64,000 nt of DNA. Origin: Natronococcus sp. AD-5 (GTDB lineage: Archaea; Halobacteriota; Halobacteria; Halobacteriales; Natrialbaceae). The translations under genes and the position numbers were made by a program. Below, one piece after another: positions 8,824 through 17,409 of the stretch. The notes beneath the pieces are model-generated. The model was not told where the DNA came from and ran no database searches. It was given only the letters and a program-made list of their open reading frames with translations. The stretch lies in contig NZ_CP132294.1 of the NCBI RefSeq assembly GCF_030734285.1, positions 1,488,001-1,552,000 on the forward strand. Reading direction: 5' to 3'. Every line of letters starts with the position of its first letter. The first letter of the stretch is position 1.

Positions 8824-9800
8824 CGGACGTTCACCTCCCGTTCCCGCGGCGCAATCCCCAGCCGCGAGTCGATCGCCTGGACCGTCTCGAGCGCCTCGAT
8901 CCCGTCCTCGGCGGTCACCTCCGGTTCGGTTCCCGTCCGGACGGCCTCGACGAACGACTCGAGTTCGCGCCGCAGCGGTTCGCTGGTGGCGATCCGCGGT
9001 CGTTCGACGACGCTCTCGTGCCGGTAGCGGTTCTGCCCGTCGTCCGTGAGGTACTCGGGGTAGGAGTCGCGGTGGATCAACACGGACTGCTCGAGGTAGT
9101 CGACCTCGACGAGACACTCGCGGGCGGTGACGGTGAGCTTGCGGACCTTCTTCTGGGTCACCCGGCTCGCGGTCAGCGTCGCCACCACGTCGTCGTACTG
9201 CATCGTCGCCGTCGCGTACCGGCCGTCCGCCGCGCCGATCGCGGAGATCGACGACGGGCGCTCGTCGAGCAGCGAGCCGACGATGTCGACGTCGTGTATC
9301 ATCAGGTCGAAGACGACGTTGCCGGGCGCCGTTCGCTTGACCGGCGGTCCGAGCCGCTCCGCCTCGATGCCGATGACGTCGAGGTCGTCGATCAGGTCGT
9401 GCACCATCCCGACCGCCGGATTGAAGCGCTCGATGTGGCCGACCTGCAGGACGAGATCCGACTCCCGCGCCCGATCGGCGAGCGCACGTCCCTCCTCGAG
9501 GGTTTGTGCGATCGGTTTCTCGACCAGGACGTGGGCGCCGGCCTCGAGACACGTCGAGACGACGTCGGCGTGTGCGTGCGTCGGTACCGCGACGGTGACG
9601 ACGTCGCACCGCTCGAGGAGTCGCTCGAGGGTGACGGCCTCGCTACCGAACTCGCCGGCGACCCGCCGTGCGACCTCGTCGTCGCGGTCGGTGACCCCGA
9701 CGAAGTCGACGTTCTGTAGTTCACTGTACACCCGCGCGTGGTTCTCGCCCATCGAACCGGCGCCGACGACGCCGGCCCGAACGGTAGATTGATCTGTCAT
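8820..9800 (-). CDS. Gfo/Idh/MocA oxidoreductase (WbpB/WlbA-like)
   Basis: The 326-residue protein has an N-terminal NAD-binding fold (RAGVVGAGSMGENHARVY), the family motif LVEKPIAQTL with its catalytic Lys, and 'HIERFNPAVG' in the substrate domain followed by DLMIHDVDIVGSLL. This matches the WlbA/WbpB group, which oxidises C3 of UDP-GlcNAc-uronate to the 3-keto sugar. It overlaps both neighbours by four bases (ATGA on each side), so the operon is translationally coupled. The neighbouring aminotransferase and acetyltransferase are the expected partners for the 3-keto product. Substrate is inferred from family and context. Confidence 0.85.
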   Translation of the reverse strand: MTDQSTVRAGVVGAGSMGENHARVYSELQNVDFVGVTDRDDEVARRVAGEFGSEAVTLERLLERCDVVTVAVPTHAHADVVSTCLEAGAHVLVEKPIAQTLEEGRALADRARESDLVLQVGHIERFNPAVGMVHDLIDDLDVIGIEAERLGPPVKRTAPGNVVFDLMIHDVDIVGSLLDERPSSISAIGAADGRYATATMQYDDVVATLTASRVTQKKVRKLTVTARECLVEVDYLEQSVLIHRDSYPEYLTDDGQNRYRHESVVERPRIATSEPLRRELESFVEAVRTGTEPEVTAEDGIEALETVQAIDSRLGIAPREREVNVR

Positions 9801-10990
9801 TCCTGGTCGTAGTGATCTCGCACTGCCTCGATGACGGTTCGCCGATCGCTCTCCGAGACGTTCGGGTGGACGGGGATCGAGAGCACGCGGTCGGCGGCTC
9901 GCTCCGCCTCCGGGAGCGTCGCCGCGGCCGCGCTAACGGTTTCGTAGGCCGGCTGGCGGTGGATCGGAGTCTCGTAGTAAGTTCCCGTTCCGACGTTTCG
10001 CTCCTCGAGCGACGCCGCCAGCGCGTCCCGATCCTCGGTTCGGACCGTGTACTGGTGGTAGACGTGGCGATACCGCGACGGTTCCGTCGGCGTCTCGAGC
10101 GGCAACTCGGCGAACGCCTCGTCGTAGGCGGCCGCGTGCTCCCGGCGCGCCTCGTTGAACGTCGAGAGCCGCCCGAGCTGGGCGCGGCCGAGGGCGGCCT
10201 CGACGCTCGTCATCCGGTGGTTGTGCCCGAGTTCGACGTGATCGTAACTTCCGGTCCCGCTCTCGCCCCGGCCGTGGTTGACGTACTGTGACGCCCGTTC
10301 GGCGACGTCGTCGCGATCGGTCGTGATGACGCCGCCCTCGCCCGTGGTCATGTTCTTCGTCGGGTAGAACGAGAAGCAGGCGGCGTCGCCGAACGTGCCG
10401 ACCCGCTTCCCGTTGCACTTCGCGCCGTGGGCTTGGCAGGCGTCCTCGAGGACGAAGAGGTCGTGTTCGTCCGCGAGGTCGCACAGCGCCGGCGCGTCGG
10501 CGGGGAGTCCGTAGAGGTGAACCGGCAGCAGACCGACGACGTCGTCTCGCTCGCGGACGACGCGCTCGACGTCCGCGGGATCGAGCGTGTACGTCTCCGG
10601 ATCGATGTCCGCGAAGACGGGCGTCCCGCCGGCGAGTCGGATCGCGTTCGCGCTCGCGATAAACGAGAACGGGGAAGTGACCACGGCGTCACCCCCCTCG
10701 AGACCCAGCGCCTCGAGTGCGGTCACGAGCGCGGTCGTCCCGTTCGAGGTCGCGACGGCGCGTTCGGTGCCACAGAAGGTGGCGAACTCCGCTTCGAACG
10801 CCCTGACTTCGGGCCCGTCGGCGAGGACGCCGCTCTCGAGTACCGACCGGACCCGCCGGACGGCGTCCGCACCGAGGTCGGGATCGGCGATCGGTACGCG
10901 ACCGCCGCTCGAGTCGTCGACCGCGGCGTCGGTCTCGGTTTCGATACCGCTCTCGGCGTCGATCTTGGAGTTCGTTTCGGCGTCGGTCAT
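9797..10990 (-). CDS. DegT/DnrJ/EryC1 sugar aminotransferase (WbpE-like)
   Basis: The 397-residue PLP enzyme has 'TSNGTTALVTALEALG' (PLP phosphate site), LPVHLYGLPAD, LEDACQAHGA, and the Schiff-base Lys at about residue 212 in FYPTKNMTTGEGG. The first 30 residues are an acidic extension with no counterpart in the core fold. Enzymes of this group put an amino group on a keto-sugar nucleotide using glutamate. With the upstream oxidoreductase it would make the 3-amino sugar, as WbpE does in bacterial O-antigen synthesis. It overlaps the acetyltransferase stop by 4 bp on one side and the Gfo/Idh start by 4 bp on the other. Confidence 0.88.
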   Translation of the reverse strand: MTDAETNSKIDAESGIETETDAAVDDSSGGRVPIADPDLGADAVRRVRSVLESGVLADGPEVRAFEAEFATFCGTERAVATSNGTTALVTALEALGLEGGDAVVTSPFSFIASANAIRLAGGTPVFADIDPETYTLDPADVERVVRERDDVVGLLPVHLYGLPADAPALCDLADEHDLFVLEDACQAHGAKCNGKRVGTFGDAACFSFYPTKNMTTGEGGVITTDRDDVAERASQYVNHGRGESGTGSYDHVELGHNHRMTSVEAALGRAQLGRLSTFNEARREHAAAYDEAFAELPLETPTEPSRYRHVYHQYTVRTEDRDALAASLEERNVGTGTYYETPIHRQPAYETVSAAAATLPEAERAADRVLSIPVHPNVSESDRRTVIEAVRDHYDQE

Positions 10991-11565
10991 GCGAGCTGGT
11001 TCGGTCCCTCGAGGTGTTCGGGCAGCGGCCGTACGCCGGCCGGCGCTCCGACGGCGAGGCTATCGGCCGGTACGTTCTCGGTGACGACGGCGCCGGCGGC
11101 GACGAACGCGTTTTCGCCGATCGTAACGCCCGGCAGCAGCGTCGCGTTCGCCCCGACGGACGCGCCGTCTTCGATCGTCGGTCCCTCGAGGTCGGCGTCG
11201 GTACGGATCGGATACTCGTCGTTCGTCAGGACGGCGCCGGGGCCGACGAAGACGTTGTCCCCGATCGTCGTCTCGGTCGGGACGTAGACGTTCGTCTGGA
11301 GGCTGACGTGCGAGCCGATCGTCGTCCGGCCGTCGATGACCGTCTTCGTACCGACGAGCACGTCGTCGCCGATCGTCGTTTCCTCGCGGATCAGAACGTC
11401 GTGGCCGGTCGTGAACCCGTCTCCGATGGTCACGTTACCGTAGACGATCGAGCCGGCTCGGATCGTCGCGTCGGCGCCGACTCGGGTCGGTTCGTCGAAC
11501 TCGCCGTGATCGAGCGTCGCGTCGTCGTCGATCGTACAGCCGTCGCCGGAGACGACTCGACTCAC
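10987..11565 (-). CDS. Hexapeptide-repeat N-acetyltransferase (WbpD-like)
   Basis: The left-handed beta-helix is plain: repeated [IV]GxxxxI-type hexapeptides from about residue 25 to 150 (TIGDGF, TIGDDV, TIGSHV, TIGDNV, TIGENA). Then comes the acetyl-CoA site segment FVAAGAVVTENVPADSL and 'AVGAPAGVRP'. The insertion around 'NDEYPIRTD' is typical of the WbpD/WlbB group that acetylates the 3-amino group of UDP-GlcNAc3NA. I chose GTG at 11565, because it makes a 192-residue protein of the normal family length and overlaps the stop of a 26-codon ORF (GTGA). Longer open frames upstream are not protein-like. It is the first enzyme gene of the operon. Confidence 0.85.
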   Translation of the reverse strand: MSRVVSGDGCTIDDDATLDHGEFDEPTRVGADATIRAGSIVYGNVTIGDGFTTGHDVLIREETTIGDDVLVGTKTVIDGRTTIGSHVSLQTNVYVPTETTIGDNVFVGPGAVLTNDEYPIRTDADLEGPTIEDGASVGANATLLPGVTIGENAFVAAGAVVTENVPADSLAVGAPAGVRPLPEHLEGPNQLA

Positions 11566-11642
11566 GAGGACGCACCTCCGGCCAGGGGATCGGTCGGAAG
11601 ACGTCCCGAAATTCGTCCGCTGTGTTCGTGTTGCTGTGTCAT
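11562..11642 (-). CDS. Possible 26-residue leader ORF of the glycan operon
   Basis: An ATG at 11642 opens a 26-codon ORF (beginning MTQQHEHSGRISG) whose TGA overlaps the GTG of the acetyltransferase gene. The overlap suggests that a ribosome finishing this ORF could restart on the GTG. It may be a true mini-gene, a leader, or chance. The alternative that the acetyltransferase uses another start is less likely because nothing upstream in its frame resembles the family. Confidence 0.3.
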   Translation of the reverse strand: MTQQHEHSGRISGRLPTDPLAGGASS

Positions 11643-11981
11643 AGATACTCGATACCCGCGTGGGCAATCGTCCAGACACAGCCGGTAACGAGGCTTTGTT
11701 ATCCCCGCCTTGACGGATCCGTAGCCCCGAACTACACCGACGCCGAGAGCGCCGGCGCGCTCCGGTGCCGACTCGACCTGTCGAGTTCGAACACCTCCCT
11801 CAGGCCGGCCAGATGCCCGAAAACGTCGAGTTAGACGTCAGTCACGAGTCCCAACCGGTACAAATCGATTTCGAGAGGGTAGCCGCGAGATAGTAAAGGG
11901 ACACAGCGTGGCACTCGGCGATGTGAGGTATCCGACTATACCCGGTTCACGGGCACGGGATTCCGGATCGCGAGGGCAGCT
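11643..11981. other. Divergent intergenic region, 339 bp
   Basis: This lies between the divergently transcribed sugar operon and the DUF7344 gene and must hold both promoters. A possible TATA element for the minus strand is at about 11695-11705 (reading GGATAACAAAG on that strand). I see no convincing ORF, RNA gene or repeat. Confidence 0.4.
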
Positions 11982-12518
11982 ATGAGCGAACGAGAACTAA
12001 GCCAGGCCGAACTGTTCGACGTTTTCAGCAACGCGCGGCGGCGACAGGCGGTCAGGTACCTGAAACGCCAGGGCGGCGAGTGCGATCTCGCGCCGCTCGT
12101 CGAACAGGTCGCCGCCTGGGAGAACGACATCAGAACCGACGAGGTAACGCGTACCCAACGGCGTCGGGTCTACATCTCGCTGTACCAGACCCACCTGCCG
12201 ATGCTCGAGGATCACGGCATCGTCGACTGGGATCCGGACGCGCACACGATCGAACTCCTCCCGAGCAACGAGGTGTTCGAGCCGTACCTCGACCGCCGGT
12301 TGGATCACCAGCGTCCCTGGCATCAGTTCTACGCGGCGGCCACGGCGCTCGGCGTGATCGGATTCGTCGTCTCGTGGCTCTCCGTCGGACCGGTGACGGC
12401 CGGCACCGCACCGTTCGTCGCACTGGTGCTCTGTCTCGCCGTTCTCGCGGTCTCGATCGCCCAGCACGTCTCGCGGCGGCCCGATCTGAACCCGCCGTTC
12501 GGAACCGCGAGCCGATAA
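11982..12518 (+). CDS. DUF7344 winged-helix protein with two membrane helices
   Basis: The 178-residue protein has an N-terminal winged-helix part (about residues 8-110) with the family pattern 'LFDVFSNARRRQAVRYL', RRVYISLYQTHLPMLEDHGIVDWD and a short wing. Two hydrophobic helices follow (about 115-135 and 142-160). DUF7344 proteins are very common in haloarchaea. They look like membrane-anchored DNA-binding regulators, but I know of no established target. A second member is at 15748. It faces away from the diacetamido-uronate operon and could regulate nearby surface genes, which is inference from position only. Confidence 0.85.
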   Translation: MSERELSQAELFDVFSNARRRQAVRYLKRQGGECDLAPLVEQVAAWENDIRTDEVTRTQRRRVYISLYQTHLPMLEDHGIVDWDPDAHTIELLPSNEVFEPYLDRRLDHQRPWHQFYAAATALGVIGFVVSWLSVGPVTAGTAPFVALVLCLAVLAVSIAQHVSRRPDLNPPFGTASR

Positions 12519-12741
12519 CCTGCCCGCCCTTCGGAGCAGCACCCCGTTTGGCCGGCGACCTCGCCGACGAATCAGTTCTCCCGTCGTCGATCGTAATCGA
12601 TCGGCGATCGGCGTCTACGCTAAGAGCCAGTTACGGTGATCGACCGCTTACGGTGACCAACGTTTGCGGAAACTAACAGCTACAGTACCCGACGCCTATG
12701 CGGCGCCTCTCTACGACGAAAAGCGGTTCGATCCGCTCGCG

Positions 12742-13752
12742 CTATTCGGCCGATTCCGGGTCCGAGTCGTCGGTGACGGTTACCCAGAAGTAGGTGTCCT
12801 CGTCGGCGTTCTCGTTCGTCGGTTCGGTCGGCGGTTCGCCCTCGAAGAGCAGCACGCTGATCCGGACGGTCTCCCCGCTCTCGGCCGCCGGGGTGATTTC
12901 CTGGTCGCCGGTCCCGGTCGATCCCGCCGAGATGCTCGCGTCGATCTCTCCCAGCTCCGTGCGCTCGACGACCTCCCCGTTCTCGACGACCTGTTCCTGG
13001 ATGACGATCGTGTACTCGCGATCGGCGTCGTCGCCGTTCTCGATCGCGATCGTTACGGGAACCGACTCGCCCGGTGAGACCTCGTCCGGAAACTCGCCGG
13101 CGACGAGTTCGCCGTCCTCGTTTTCGGAGTAGATCGACAGCTGGTCGTACCCGCCGGTCGACGCCGGCATCAGAAACGCGAACAGTAAGGCGCCGACCGC
13201 CAGTCCGATCGCCAGCGTAAGCACGACCGACGACAGAACCGCAGCGCGGCTCTCGGTCCCGCGCAGTCGCTCGAGCGGCGATCGCAGCGAGACGGAGAAC
13301 CGCTCCCGTTCCGGCGTCTGCAGCCGGCGGACGACGCCGAGCTGCGCCAGGACGACGGCCACGACTGCGAGACCGCCCGCAATCGTGGCCGTCTCGAGTC
13401 CCCAACCGGCGAGCGGGAGCGCGATCACGAGGACCGGACCGATCGCGAGCGAGAGCGCGAACGCGAGACCGAGCCGTTCCGTGCCGTCGACCCCGCGCGG
13501 TCGGCGGTCGGTTGCCACCGGGGCCGTCTGCCGGGCGGGCCGCTCGCCGGCCGGAAACAGCACCGAAACGAAGGCGTAGCCCGGCAGAAACAGCGCGAGC
13601 GGGAACATCACGAGTAGACGGGGAAGCGTTCCCGCGTCGAACGAAACGGCGACGAGGTACGAGAGGACCGCGGCGAGCGAAACGACCGCGAGATCGAACG
13701 GATACCGCCGAAGGAATCCGAGTCGGGTCTCCGTGTTCGTTCGGTGGCTCAT
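12742..13752 (-). CDS. DUF1616 membrane protein
   Basis: The 336-residue protein starts with a short polar segment, then four hydrophobic helices in the first 150 residues (including LLVMFPLALFLPGYAFVSVLF, the usual DUF1616 landmark). A further helix is near 190-210, and then an extracellular beta-rich domain with many Asp and Glu. DUF1616 genes commonly lie in archaeal surface-glycan or S-layer regions, but the function is unknown. A TATA-like element on the minus strand lies at about 13827-13838 (GAATTAAACC), about 75-85 bp before the start. The protein ends with an acidic tail (DDSDPESAE). Confidence 0.85.
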   Translation of the reverse strand: MSHRTNTETRLGFLRRYPFDLAVVSLAAVLSYLVAVSFDAGTLPRLLVMFPLALFLPGYAFVSVLFPAGERPARQTAPVATDRRPRGVDGTERLGLAFALSLAIGPVLVIALPLAGWGLETATIAGGLAVVAVVLAQLGVVRRLQTPERERFSVSLRSPLERLRGTESRAAVLSSVVLTLAIGLAVGALLFAFLMPASTGGYDQLSIYSENEDGELVAGEFPDEVSPGESVPVTIAIENGDDADREYTIVIQEQVVENGEVVERTELGEIDASISAGSTGTGDQEITPAAESGETVRISVLLFEGEPPTEPTNENADEDTYFWVTVTDDSDPESAE

Positions 13753-14017
13753 TGTCGACGCACCACGGTTGACTGAACGCTACTCGAATCGACGACGGAC
13801 GATACCGGTACCATTCTCGAATCGTTGGTTTAATTCGCCCTCTATTGCTTTGTTATGCCCGTATTACCGGATTCAGGCCCGGTGTTCGCCGTCGACGGGA
13901 AGAAGCGTGGTTTCGGAAGGGGCGCTTCCCGACCCGCGTCGATTCGCGCGCCCCCTCTCGACTGAGCGCAGCTGCTATACCGGCGGGGTCGATCTGATGG
14001 CCCCGGCCGAACGGGAA

Positions 14018-14293
14018 TTAAAATTCGACGTACTGTTCTTCCCACTCGCGACGTTCGTCGATCTGCTGACGGCCAGCATCGGTGATCGCGTAGTAATTCG
14101 TTCGCCTGTCGAGCTGTCCTTTCTCGACGAGCTCTTTATTGACGAGCGTGTCGAGGTTCGGATACAGCCGGCCGTGGTTGATTTCGGAGCTGTAGTACGT
14201 CTCGACCTCGTCCTTGACGGTTTGTCCGGACGGCTGGTCGGCGCCTGCGATCACGTACAGGAGGTCGCGCTGGAAGCCGGTCAGATCGTGCAT
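14018..14293 (-). CDS. PadR-family transcription regulator
   Basis: This compact 91-residue winged-helix protein has the PadR hallmarks: DLTGFQRDLLYVIAGADQPSG at the start, 'INHGRLYPNLDTLVNKELVEKG' for the recognition helix and wing, and YYAITDAGRQQI after it. It lacks the long C-terminal dimerisation helix of bacterial PadR, as is normal for haloarchaeal members. No obvious partner gene: the neighbours are other single-domain regulators. Target unknown. Confidence 0.88.
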   Translation of the reverse strand: MHDLTGFQRDLLYVIAGADQPSGQTVKDEVETYYSSEINHGRLYPNLDTLVNKELVEKGQLDRRTNYYAITDAGRQQIDERREWEEQYVEF

Positions 14294-14498
14294 TGCTCAA
14301 TCACAGTGACCGTTCCACTGAGCGGATATTTGTTATCCGTATCATACAGCTGTGTTAGTACTTCTTTCAAATTTGTTGCCCCGAACTAAAATGATCGTTT
14401 CCGTGAATATCGTCGGTTCTGGGGCGTCGCCGCCACCGGTCGTCGAGCACACGACCCATCCGAGTCGACCGACAGCCGACGTAATCCGGTCCGTCCTA

Positions 14499-14831
14499 TT
14501 ACTCGTCAACCCGCGTGAGCGAGACGTCGATCCCGTTCGCGTCGATCTGCACGCAAAGCTCGTCTACCGTCGCTTCGTAGGCGGTCGTGTGTGACCCGTC
14601 TTCTTCGAACCGTACGCACTCCGCGAGGAGCTCGCTCTCGAGGAGGTTGTTGATCCGCCGATAGACGGTCGCCGAGGAGCTTTCCGTCCGATTCGTCAGT
14701 TCCTTCGCCGTTTTCGGTCCGTCGCTCGTCGCGACGAGGATCGTGCGTGCACAGTCGTCGCCGAGGACGTCGAGCTGCGTCAGAGGGTTGGAAGTCGATT
14801 CCGATCGTGTGTTGCTCGCTTGCGTTGACAT
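14499..14831 (-). CDS. Winged-helix transcription regulator (ArsR/TrmB-like)
   Basis: The protein of about 110 residues contains one winged helix: DVLGDDCARTILVATSDGPK, then 'TAKELTNRTESSSATVYRRI' as the recognition helix, and NNLLESELLAECVRFEEDGSHT for the wing. Its C-terminal 25 residues look like an additional strand-helix unit. ATG 14831 was chosen; a GTG at 14843 is in frame four codons upstream. It belongs to a family of small haloarchaeal regulators with unknown ligands. It is one of five small regulators between 11.9 and 17.9 kb. Confidence 0.78.
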   Translation of the reverse strand: MSTQASNTRSESTSNPLTQLDVLGDDCARTILVATSDGPKTAKELTNRTESSSATVYRRINNLLESELLAECVRFEEDGSHTTAYEATVDELCVQIDANGIDVSLTRVDE

Positions 14832-14843
14832 AGTCGTGTTCAC

Positions 14844-15357
14844 CCATCTTCGCCGGGTCGCGTTCGTGTACTGACGAGGGGGGACGATCCCGGCAGGTAG
14901 ACCCGTGGCGTACCGTTATCGCGGGAATTTCCGCCACGTTCCGGCGATAGGATCGGTAAGCGATAACGGTATTTTATAACGCTGGACCTTACACTGAGTT
15001 GCAAAATCTGTCTTCGAGGAAATTTCTGGTTTCTACCGGGAAACGGCTGCTTTCAACGCTCTCGAAACGCGATAATTCGCGACGAGCGGCGGCGAATGCA
15101 GGGCAAGACGAGTGAACTCACGTTGATATCGACGCTGTTCCGTATCGCGAAACGGCCCTCGTACGCCTCCTATCGGCAGTATTCGGCAGGAAACAACAGA
15201 TTTCCCGGATTGGAGACCCGGTTCCGGAGTGAACAGTCAACGTCCTTTATTCACATCTGTCCCCCTGCACCGAAGTGAGGTCGGACGAGCGGCGTGGCGG
15301 CGGACACGGCAGTGGTCGTATCGCTACTCGTCCGCGTACACACCCCCCTACCGATCC
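14844..15357. other. Intergenic region of about 510 bp
   Basis: I see no supported gene here. An AT-rich run at about 14966-14980 contains a TATA-like 'tattttataa' and could serve as a promoter for either direction. The open frame at 15096-15278 has no protein-like features and starts with no good signal. Confidence 0.4.
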
Positions 15358-15549
15358 ATGAAACCCACACAACACGACTGGAAACCGATGGAATCGTCGA
15401 CGGCAGGTGCACGCTGTCGAAACTGTGGGACACACGTTACTCAGCAGTTCGCTCGTGTGTTCGGAGACAACGGTGACGTCGTCCACGGCTGTCCCGCCTG
15501 CACGACGTATCGGGAAATGCAATCCGGCGGTCATCTTCCCGGTGACTGA
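15358..15549 (+). CDS. Small zinc-ribbon protein (DUF7563-like)
   Basis: The 63-residue protein carries two CxxC pairs, 'CRNCGTHV' near residue 20 and CPACTTYRE near residue 45, separated by QFARVFGDNGDVVHG. This spacing makes a four-cysteine zinc ribbon. Small proteins with the same FARVFGDN core are common in haloarchaea. The ATG at 15358 gives the family length; the open frame upstream of it is not protein-like. A role in protein-nucleic-acid or protein-protein contact is likely from the fold, but nothing specific is known. Confidence 0.72.
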   Translation: MKPTQHDWKPMESSTAGARCRNCGTHVTQQFARVFGDNGDVVHGCPACTTYREMQSGGHLPGD

Positions 15550-15747
15550 ACGGTTGCCATCACCGTCTCTCGTTCGTTTCGATAATTCGTTTCTGCATCT
15601 GTACCGTTCGATGGAAGACAACCTTTCCTATCTGACACTCCCGGAATTAATACCGCAGGTTAAAGTTAGTGGTCAGCGAAAAGGTGCGGTATGGTAGAGG
15701 GTGGTGGACCGGTTGATGATAGCGCGTTTCCGAGTTCTTCTTGATCA

Positions 15748-16251
15748 ATGTCCGTCCAGACGAATCGAACTGATTCACTCGAGGAAAGCGAGGTGTTTCA
15801 CATACTCGGCAACGACCGGCGACGAGCGATCGTCCAGTTGCTCGCCGAGGAGGCCGGTCAAGTCGACGTTTCGGACGTCGCGACCGAGATCGCGGCGACG
15901 GAGTCCGACTCGACGCCCGTCCCGAACAACCTCTATAAGAGCGTCTACGTCTCCCTGCAACAGACGCACCTGCCACAGCTACAGGAAGACGCCGTGATCG
16001 AGTACGACTCGGACGCGAAGACGATCCGACCCGGTCCGAACTTCAGCGACGTCCTCACGTACGTCGACGGAAACACGACCAGTCGCTCGCCCGTCCTGCA
16101 ACTCCACCTCGGGCTCTGTTTGTTCGGACTGTTCCTGATTGCCCTCGCCGGAGTCGACGCACTGCCGTTTTCCAGCGTGGATCCGGTCCTCTCGAGCGTG
16201 CTCGTTCTGCTCGCCGTCGCCGCGAGCAGCCTCTACCGGCTGCTGAGTTGA
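15748..16251 (+). CDS. DUF7344 winged-helix protein with membrane helices
   Basis: The 167-residue protein is a second member of the family seen at 11982. 'EVFHILGNDRRRAIVQLL' and NNLYKSVYVSLQQTHLPQLQEDAVIEYDS mark the winged helix (about residues 15-100). Two hydrophobic helices end the protein (about 115-135 and 142-163). The architecture suggests a regulator tethered to the membrane. It is followed by a convergent DUF7282 gene. Function unknown. Confidence 0.85.
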   Translation: MSVQTNRTDSLEESEVFHILGNDRRRAIVQLLAEEAGQVDVSDVATEIAATESDSTPVPNNLYKSVYVSLQQTHLPQLQEDAVIEYDSDAKTIRPGPNFSDVLTYVDGNTTSRSPVLQLHLGLCLFGLFLIALAGVDALPFSSVDPVLSSVLVLLAVAASSLYRLLS

Positions 16252-16398
16252 GCGAGCGGCGCGACGGGGCGAGGAATCGTCCCGTCACTCGGATCGGGTT
16301 TTCGAAGCGCTCTCGAGTTGCGTTCGCGAGTCGTGACGAGATCCGACCCTCCGCCGGCGTCGCGCAAAAAGGGTCGGTCGTCGAGCGATGCACGCGGC

Positions 16399-17262
16399 TT
16401 AGACCGCGCCGGCGAATCCGAGCGCGGTTTCGGCGTCGTCTTCGGTGCCGTTCTCCTCGAGGTCGTCGGCTATCTCACCGTTCATCTCGTCGTCGCTCGG
16501 GGCGACGAAGACGGTGGCCCGTTCGATGACGATGGTGATCGCGTCCTTGTCGACGGCTTCCGTCTCCTCGCCGACGGGCTCGTCGTCGATCGGTTCGTCC
16601 TCGACGGGTTCTTCCGGCTCTTCCTCAGCGGAGTCTTCGTCCAGCTCTTCCGCAGCCGATTCGTTGTCGGAATCTTCTTCGGGGGCCTCCTCGAGGGTGA
16701 CGACCGCCTCGTCGGTGACGGGTTCGTCGTCGGCCGTGAGATACGGCACGTCTTCCTCACTCTCGGTCTCGACGAAGTCGTACTCCTGGTCGTCGTTCGT
16801 GTCGCGATGGGGCATCGCGATCAGGGTCTCGTCCTCCTCGAGCGGCTCGTCGAGCGTGATCTCGACGTCCTCGTGAGTGCCCTCCTCGAGGAACGCCGAA
16901 ACGCCGACGACGCTTCCGAGGGCGTCACCGGCGAGCAGGTTGCTGTCGTGGATCGTCACGAAGCCGCCGTCGACCATCGAGATCCCGTCGACGACGACGG
17001 CCTCATCGTCGCTTTCCTGATCTTCGAATGTTACGTGTGCGGGTTGCTGTTCGTCGTCCGCCTCGTCGGCTTCCCCGTCTTCGGCCGTTTCGTCTTGCTC
17101 GTCGTCCGGTTCTTCGTCCGGAGCGTCGGCATCGTCCTCGCTGGCGTTGGTGTCGTGTTCGTCGACGGTAGTCGCGGCTGTCGCGCCGACGACCATCGCC
17201 ACGCTCGAGCACACTAACATAAGAACAGCGAGTAGTACGAGTAACTGATCGCGCGCGCTCAT
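16399..17262 (-). CDS. Secreted acidic protein with DUF7282 domain
   Basis: The 287-residue protein has a Sec-type signal or anchor (about residues 7-30, LLVLLAVLMLVCSSVAMVVGATAA), then a very acidic linker. A beta-sandwich domain follows (about 70-175) with 'VTFEDQESDDEAVVVDGISM' and FVTIHDSNL, the DUF7282 pattern of haloarchaeal secreted proteins. The next 80 residues are almost only Asp, Glu, Ser and Pro, and a second, shorter strand-rich segment (ITIVIERATVFVAP) closes the protein. No C-terminal PGF anchor is visible. It probably stays at the cell surface. Role unknown. Confidence 0.75.
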   Translation of the reverse strand: MSARDQLLVLLAVLMLVCSSVAMVVGATAATTVDEHDTNASEDDADAPDEEPDDEQDETAEDGEADEADDEQQPAHVTFEDQESDDEAVVVDGISMVDGGFVTIHDSNLLAGDALGSVVGVSAFLEEGTHEDVEITLDEPLEEDETLIAMPHRDTNDDQEYDFVETESEEDVPYLTADDEPVTDEAVVTLEEAPEEDSDNESAAEELDEDSAEEEPEEPVEDEPIDDEPVGEETEAVDKDAITIVIERATVFVAPSDDEMNGEIADDLEENGTEDDAETALGFAGAV

Positions 17263-17409
17263 ATTATGCCATATTGGCGTTCGGAGGGCCGGCGCTCGAC
17301 CGCATAAACTGACGTAACCTTTGCGTCGAGAAACCGAACACTGCCCTAGAGCGACGTTGTGCGGTGTCGCTGCCGCAACTGGAAAGCCGCGGTTGCGGAC
17401 AGAAGCGTT

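Noticed and set aside
8820-9609. N-terminal extension of the UDP-sugar dehydrogenase frame
   Set aside because: It is Arg-rich and lies on the same strand as the Gfo/Idh gene in another frame, a typical high-G+C shadow.
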